Assembly: GCA_910585065.1 (NCBI GenBank) | Contig: CAJUCG010000131.1 | Span: 1-9,517 of the forward strand | From: an uncultured Lachnospiraceae bacterium | GTDB taxonomy: Bacteria; Bacillota; Clostridia; Lachnospirales; Lachnospiraceae | DNA: 9,517 nt | Direction of reading: 5' to 3' | In this document: positions 6,074-9,517 of the stretch, in pieces | Position numbering within the stretch: position 1 is the stretch's first letter | Layout: each line of letters begins with the position of its first letter | Translations under genes and position numbers: made by a program | Notes under the pieces: model-generated | Databases searched by the model: none | What the model saw: only the letters and a program-made list of their open reading frames with translations | What the model was told of the DNA's origin: nothing

Positions 6074-6164
6074 GCAGAATTCCGGATGATACCCGGAAGG
6101 AATTTCTGAGAGCAAGGCGAACAGAAATTTCTTCCCAGGTCTTGGGTATCGGTAGGGATTCTGC
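6074..6164 (+). ncRNA. Tandem structured RNA motif, copy A, in the rpsG-fusA spacer
   Basis: Three stacked helices can be drawn. P1: GCAGAATTCC (6074-6083) with GGGATTCTGC (6155-6164), one wobble. P2: GATACCC (6088-6094) with GGGTATC (6144-6150), perfect. P3: GGAAGGAATTTCTG (6095-6108) with CAGAAATTTCTTCC (6122-6135), one wobble. P3 is capped by 13 nt, AGAGC-AAG-GCGAA, which could form tandem G-A pairs under a 2-bp GC stem. A one-sided bulge, CAGGTCTT (6136-6143), lies between P3 and P2. The shared tail GCGGAACTTCAAATAG follows. Every element recurs in copy B 114 nt later, with different bases but the same pairing in P1. Likely a cis-acting leader element of fusA; I recognise no known family. 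Confidence 0.8.
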
Positions 6165-6187
6165 GGAACTTCAAATAGTATAAAACA

Positions 6188-6279
6188 GCATATGCCTGTA
6201 CAGTGCCCGGAAGAAATTTCTGAGAGCTGTGCGAACAAAAATTTCTTCCCGGATCATTGGGTACTGGAAGGGCATATGC
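6188..6279 (+). ncRNA. Tandem structured RNA motif, copy B, next to the fusA ribosome binding site
   Basis: Same architecture as copy A. P1: GCATATGCC (6188-6196) with GGCATATGC (6271-6279), perfect but unlike copy A in sequence. P2: CAGTGCCC (6201-6208) with GGGTACTG (6259-6266), one G-U. P3: GGAAGAAATTTCTG (6209-6222) with CAAAAATTTCTTCC (6236-6249), one mismatch. The cap is AGAGC-TGT-GCGAA and the one-sided bulge CGGATCATT (6250-6258). The tail GCGGAACTGAAAATAG runs into the fusA ribosome binding site. TTCCC (6246-6250), in P3 and the base after it, could alternatively pair with GGGAA (6296-6300) at that site, a possible way to couple folding to translation. No U-run follows, so a terminator is not evident. 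Confidence 0.8.
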
Positions 6280-6305
6280 GGAACTGAAAATAGGAGGGAA
6301 AATCC

Positions 6306-8423
6306 TTGGCTGAAAGAGAATATCCATTGGAGAGAACCAGGAATATCGGTATTATGGCGCATATTGATGCGGGTAAGACCACTCTGACAGAGCGTATCTT
6401 ATATTATACCGGTGTTAACCACAAAATTGGTGATACTCATGAGGGTACTGCGACCATGGACTGGATGGCTCAGGAGCAGGAGAGAGGTATCACAATCACT
6501 TCAGCCGCTACGACATGTCACTGGACTCAGGAGTATATGCACAAGAAAAGGCAGGGTGCCTTAGAGCATCGCATCAATATTATTGATACCCCAGGTCACG
6601 TAGACTTTACGGTTGAAGTAGAGCGTTCCCTGCGTGTCTTAGACGGCGCAGTTGGCGTATTCTGTGCAAAGGGCGGCGTGGAGCCGCAGTCCGAGACCGT
6701 ATGGCGGCAGGCGGATAAATATAATGTACCACGAATGGCATTTGTTAACAAGATGGACATTTCTGGTGCAAATTTTTACAATGTAATCGATATGATTCGG
6801 ACGCGCCTTGGTAAAAATCCGGTGGCGTTACAACTTCCGATCGGGAAGGAAGATACCTTTAAAGGTCTTATCGACCTGTTCGAGATGCAGGCTTATTACT
6901 ACCTTGACGATAAGGGTGATCAGATCGAAATCAAGGAAATTCCGGAGGATATGAAGGACGAAGCAGAAACGTATCGCTCTGAATTGATTGAAAAGATCTG
7001 TGAAACGGATGATGATTTACTCGCAATCTATCTTGAGGGCGAGGTTCCAGAGGAAGATAAATTAAAGAAAGCACTTCGCGCGGCAACGATCGCCGGAACA
7101 ATTATTCCGGTTTGCTGTGGTTCTGCTTATCGCAATAAGGGTGTACAGAAGCTCCTTGACGCGGTGATTGAGTATATGCCAGCTCCTACAGATATCCCGG
7201 ATATTGCGGGCGTGGATGAGGATGGCAACGAAGTACACAGAAGATCCGCGGATGATGAACCATTTGCCGCATTGGCATTTAAGATTGTATCCGATCCGTT
7301 TGTGGGCAAACTTGCATATTTCCGCGTGTACTCCGGCACATTAAATTCCGGTTCATACGTGTTAAATGCGACAAAGAATAAAAAAGAGCGCGTTGGTCGT
7401 ATCTTGCAGATGCACGCAAACAAGAGAGAGGATTTGGAAAAAGTTTACTCCGGCGATATCGCGGCGGCTGTTGGCTTTAAGCTGACTACCACGGGTGATA
7501 CGATCTGCGATGAGAAGGCTCCGGTAATCCTTGAATCCATGGAGTTCCCAGAACCAGTTATCGACGTTGCGATCGAGCCTAAGACAAAAGCTGGTCAGGA
7601 TAAGATGGGCGAAGCACTTTCAAAATTGGCAGAGGAAGATCCGACCTTCCGCGTTTCCACAAACGAGGAGACAGGTCAGACCATTATCGCTGGTATGGGT
7701 GAGCTTCATCTTGAGATTATTGTTGACCGTCTGCTTCGCGAATTCCATGTGGAGGCGAATGTCGGTGCTCCGCAGGTTGCTTACAAGGAAGGGATCACAA
7801 AGGAAGTCAATATCGATTCCAAGTATGCAAAGCAGTCCGGTGGACGCGGTCAGTATGGTCATTGTAAAGTTATTTTCTCGCCGATGGATGTCAATGGTGA
7901 GAAGACCTTTGAGTTTGAGAGTACCGTTGTCGGCGGTTCTATTCCGAAGGAATATATTCCAGCGGTTCAGGCAGGTATTGAGGACGCAATGAAGTGTGGT
8001 GTACTCGGTGGATATCCGGTACTCGGTGTTCATGCAAACTGCTATGACGGTTCCTACCATGAAGTGGACTCCAATGAAATGGCGTTTAAGATCGCTGGTT
8101 CAATGGCGTTAAAAGAGGCAATGCAGAAGGCGGCTCCAGTTCTTCTTGAGCCGATTATGAGAGTGGAAGTTACCGTTCCAGAGGACTATATGGGTGATGT
8201 AATCGGCGATATCAGTTCCCGGCGCGGTCGTATCGAAGGCACTGAGGATATCAACGGTTCCAAGTTAATCCGTGGTTTCGTGCCGCTCGCTGAGATGTTC
8301 GGCTACTCCACAACGCTGCGTTCAAAGACACAAGGGCGTGGTGCCTACTCTATGTTCTTTGCTTCCTATGAGCAGGTTCCGAAGAGTGTGCAGGAGAAAG
8401 TATTGGCGAACAAAGGCAAATAG
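6306..8423 (+). CDS. fusA: Translation elongation factor G
   Basis: 705-residue EF-G, the GTPase that moves tRNAs and mRNA through the ribosome and, with RRF, splits ribosomes for recycling. The G domain shows P-loop AHIDAGKTT (18-26), switch I QERGITITSAATT (58-70), DTPGH (94-98) and NKMD (148-151). Domain II (about 300-400) includes EPFAALAFKIVSDPFVGKLAYFRVYSG. Domain III has GMGELHLEIIVDRLLREF, domain IV YGHCKVIFSP and GGSIPKEYIPAV, and domain V VTVPEDYMGDVIGDISSRRGRI. Length and motif order are normal and nothing is missing. The start is TTG at 6306, with AGGAGGG (6292-6298) 7 nt upstream; the next ATG would delete the conserved N-terminus. It follows a 254-nt spacer holding the tandem RNA motif and precedes tuf by 168 nt, with no terminator seen between. 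Confidence 0.99.
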   Translation: MAEREYPLERTRNIGIMAHIDAGKTTLTERILYYTGVNHKIGDTHEGTATMDWMAQEQERGITITSAATTCHWTQEYMHKKRQGALEHRINIIDTPGHVDFTVEVERSLRVLDGAVGVFCAKGGVEPQSETVWRQADKYNVPRMAFVNKMDISGANFYNVIDMIRTRLGKNPVALQLPIGKEDTFKGLIDLFEMQAYYYLDDKGDQIEIKEIPEDMKDEAETYRSELIEKICETDDDLLAIYLEGEVPEEDKLKKALRAATIAGTIIPVCCGSAYRNKGVQKLLDAVIEYMPAPTDIPDIAGVDEDGNEVHRRSADDEPFAALAFKIVSDPFVGKLAYFRVYSGTLNSGSYVLNATKNKKERVGRILQMHANKREDLEKVYSGDIAAAVGFKLTTTGDTICDEKAPVILESMEFPEPVIDVAIEPKTKAGQDKMGEALSKLAEEDPTFRVSTNEETGQTIIAGMGELHLEIIVDRLLREFHVEANVGAPQVAYKEGITKEVNIDSKYAKQSGGRGQYGHCKVIFSPMDVNGEKTFEFESTVVGGSIPKEYIPAVQAGIEDAMKCGVLGGYPVLGVHANCYDGSYHEVDSNEMAFKIAGSMALKEAMQKAAPVLLEPIMRVEVTVPEDYMGDVIGDISSRRGRIEGTEDINGSKLIRGFVPLAEMFGYSTTLRSKTQGRGAYSMFFASYEQVPKSVQEKVLANKGK

Positions 8424-8444
8424 CTAAATTTTATAAGATTTTGC

Positions 8445-8473
8445 TTGAAAATATTTCTAATATGAAATATAAT
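8445..8473 (+). promoter_or_regulatory. Internal sigma-A promoter for tuf
   Basis: TTGAAA (8445-8450), 17-nt spacer, TATAAT (8468-8473), starting 22 nt after the fusA stop. It would let EF-Tu be made in excess of the other str-operon products, as is usual in bacteria. The predicted leader is about 110 nt. Confidence 0.8.
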
Positions 8474-8491
8474 GGTAACATGACAGGTGCT

Positions 8492-8570
8492 TATGTCCCG
8501 GAAATTTTAGGGATATGGTGCAGTATCTCCCGATTGCGGGAACAAAAACAGAATGTCGCGCAAAAGGCGC
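8492..8570 (+). promoter_or_regulatory. Hairpin-rich 5' leader of tuf
   Basis: TCCCG (8528-8532), loop ATTG, CGGGA (8537-8541) is a perfect 5-bp hairpin. GCGC (8558-8561), loop AAAAG, GCGC (8567-8570) is another, 7 nt before the ribosome binding site. TCCCG also occurs at 8496-8500, so CGGGA, and likewise GGGA (8510-8513), could each pair with either copy; alternative folds are possible. Not the same motif as the fusA spacer. Regulatory function is inferred. Confidence 0.35.
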
Positions 8571-8591
8571 AAATAAAAGGAGGACATTAAA

Positions 8592-9517
8592 ATGGCTAAA
8601 GCTAAATTTGAGAGATCTAAGCCGCATTGCAACATCGGTACGATCGGACACGTTGACCATGGTAAGACCACACTGACCGCAGCGATCACAAAGACGCTGA
8701 ATGCTAGACTTGGTACTGGTCAGGCGGTAGCTTTCGATCAGATCGACAAGGCTCCAGAAGAGAGAGAGAGAGGTATCACAATCTCCACCGCTCACGTTGA
8801 GTATGAGACCGAGAAAAGACATTACGCACACGTTGACTGCCCAGGACATGCTGACTATGTAAAGAACATGATCACTGGTGCAGCACAGATGGACGGCGCG
8901 ATCCTCGTTGTAGCAGCGACCGATGGCGTTATGGCTCAGACAAAGGAGCATATCCTTCTTTCCCGTCAGGTAGGTGTGCCTTATATCGTTGTATTCCTTA
9001 ACAAGTGTGATATGGTTGACGACGATGAGCTTATTGAGCTGACTGAGATGGAAGTAACTGAGAACCTTGAGGAGTATGGGTTCACAGACTGCCCGATCAT
9101 TAAGGGTTCCGCATTAAAGGCACTTGAAGATCCGAGCAGCGAGTGGGGCGACAAGATCCTTGAGCTGATGAGCAAGGTTGACGAGTATATCCCTGATCCG
9201 GTTCGCGATACCGACAAGCCGTTCCTGATGCCAGTTGAGGACGTATTTACGATTACTGGTCGTGGTACAGTTGCTACTGGTCGTGTAGAGCGTGGTGCGC
9301 TTCACCTCAACGACGAAGTTGAGATCGTTGGTGTAAAGGAAGATACTCGCAAGACTGTTGTAACTGGTATCGAGATGTTCCGCAAGCTTCTTGACGAGGC
9401 TCAGGCTGGTGACAATATCGGCGCGCTTCTCCGCGGTGTTCAGAGAACCGATATCGAGCGCGGACAGGTTGTCTGCAAGCCAGGTTCCATCACCTGCCAC
9501 AAGAAATTTACCGCTCA
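8592..9517 (+). CDS. tuf: Translation elongation factor Tu, C-terminus outside the window
   Basis: The first 308 codons of EF-Tu, which brings aminoacyl-tRNA to the ribosome as a ternary complex with GTP; the family is about 397 residues long, so roughly the last 90 are cut off by the window edge. The G domain shows GHVDHGKT (19-26), RGITISTAH (60-68), DCPGH (82-86), NKCD (137-140) and GSALKAL (172-178). Domain 2 contains FTITGRGTVATGRVERG and MFRKLLDEAQAGDNIGALLRG, and domain 3 begins near KPGSIT. AGGAGG (8578-8583) lies 8 nt before the ATG. The loop before GSAL is short (EEYGFTDCPIIKGSAL), lacking the Gly-Asp-Asp seen in many EF-Tu proteins. It is the last visible gene of the str operon and has its own promoter. 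Confidence 0.98.
   Translation, partial: MAKAKFERSKPHCNIGTIGHVDHGKTTLTAAITKTLNARLGTGQAVAFDQIDKAPEERERGITISTAHVEYETEKRHYAHVDCPGHADYVKNMITGAAQMDGAILVVAATDGVMAQTKEHILLSRQVGVPYIVVFLNKCDMVDDDELIELTEMEVTENLEEYGFTDCPIIKGSALKALEDPSSEWGDKILELMSKVDEYIPDPVRDTDKPFLMPVEDVFTITGRGTVATGRVERGALHLNDEVEIVGVKEDTRKTVVTGIEMFRKLLDEAQAGDNIGALLRGVQRTDIERGQVVCKPGSITCHKKFTA

Noticed and set aside
6109..6121. Classic kink-turn in the cap of the tandem RNA
   Set aside because: The G-A pairs are possible, but the three-nucleotide one-sided bulge that defines a kink-turn is absent; the loop is symmetric.
6068..6292. MITE or insertion-sequence remnant
   Set aside because: The outer arms differ between copies yet still pair within each copy; a recent mobile-element duplication would show identical arms. 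No target duplication seen.
6053..6327. Minus-strand reading frames opposite the rpsG-fusA spacer, with an internal duplication
   Set aside because: The duplicated protein sequence simply mirrors the tandem RNA motif; no ribosome binding site or family is recognised, and the pairing pattern explains the DNA better.

Overview
The window looks like a chromosomal segment of an anaerobic, fibre-degrading Firmicute, most likely a member of the Lachnospiraceae (class Clostridia). The evidence is the housekeeping proteins of clostridial type (S12, S7, EF-G, EF-Tu), strong AGGAGG ribosome binding sites, consensus TTGACA/TATAAT promoters, and a surface cellulase that joins a GH5 catalytic domain to a CBM3 module. 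The genus cannot be fixed from this stretch alone.

Left half (1-4705), all on the minus strand. From right to left it holds an HPt phosphotransfer protein (4233-4595) with its own promoter, a response regulator with an HD-GYP output domain (3019-4122), a terminator, a membrane-anchored GH5/CBM3 endoglucanase with a 36-bp tandem-repeat linker (954-2897), a terminator-like hairpin, and the first 227 codons of a primary-type sigma-70 factor (1-683) that runs off the left edge. The 270-bp gap before the sigma gene carries a dense set of palindromes, including a 20-bp palindromic direct repeat. Each copy contains a TATAAT.

Right half (4777-9517), all on the plus strand. This is the classical str operon, rpsL-rpsG-fusA-tuf (S12, S7, EF-G, EF-Tu), starting from a near-perfect sigma-A promoter; tuf runs off the right edge. 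The operon is unusual in its long untranslated stretches: about 140 nt before rpsL, 212 nt between rpsL and rpsG, 254 nt between rpsG and fusA, and 168 nt between fusA and tuf. Each can fold into hairpins, and tuf has an additional promoter of its own.

The most striking item is the rpsG-fusA spacer. It holds two tandem copies, 114 nt apart, of a three-helix RNA of about 90 nt. The outermost helix has quite different sequence in the two copies yet pairs in both, while a 13-nt apical segment (AGAGC-NNN-GCGAA) is held nearly constant. This is a covariation signature of a conserved structured RNA, probably a cis-regulatory leader of fusA. I do not recognise it as a named family.

Together, the window pairs translation-machinery genes with a divergent signalling module (phosphotransfer to c-di-GMP breakdown), a surface cellulase and a sigma factor.
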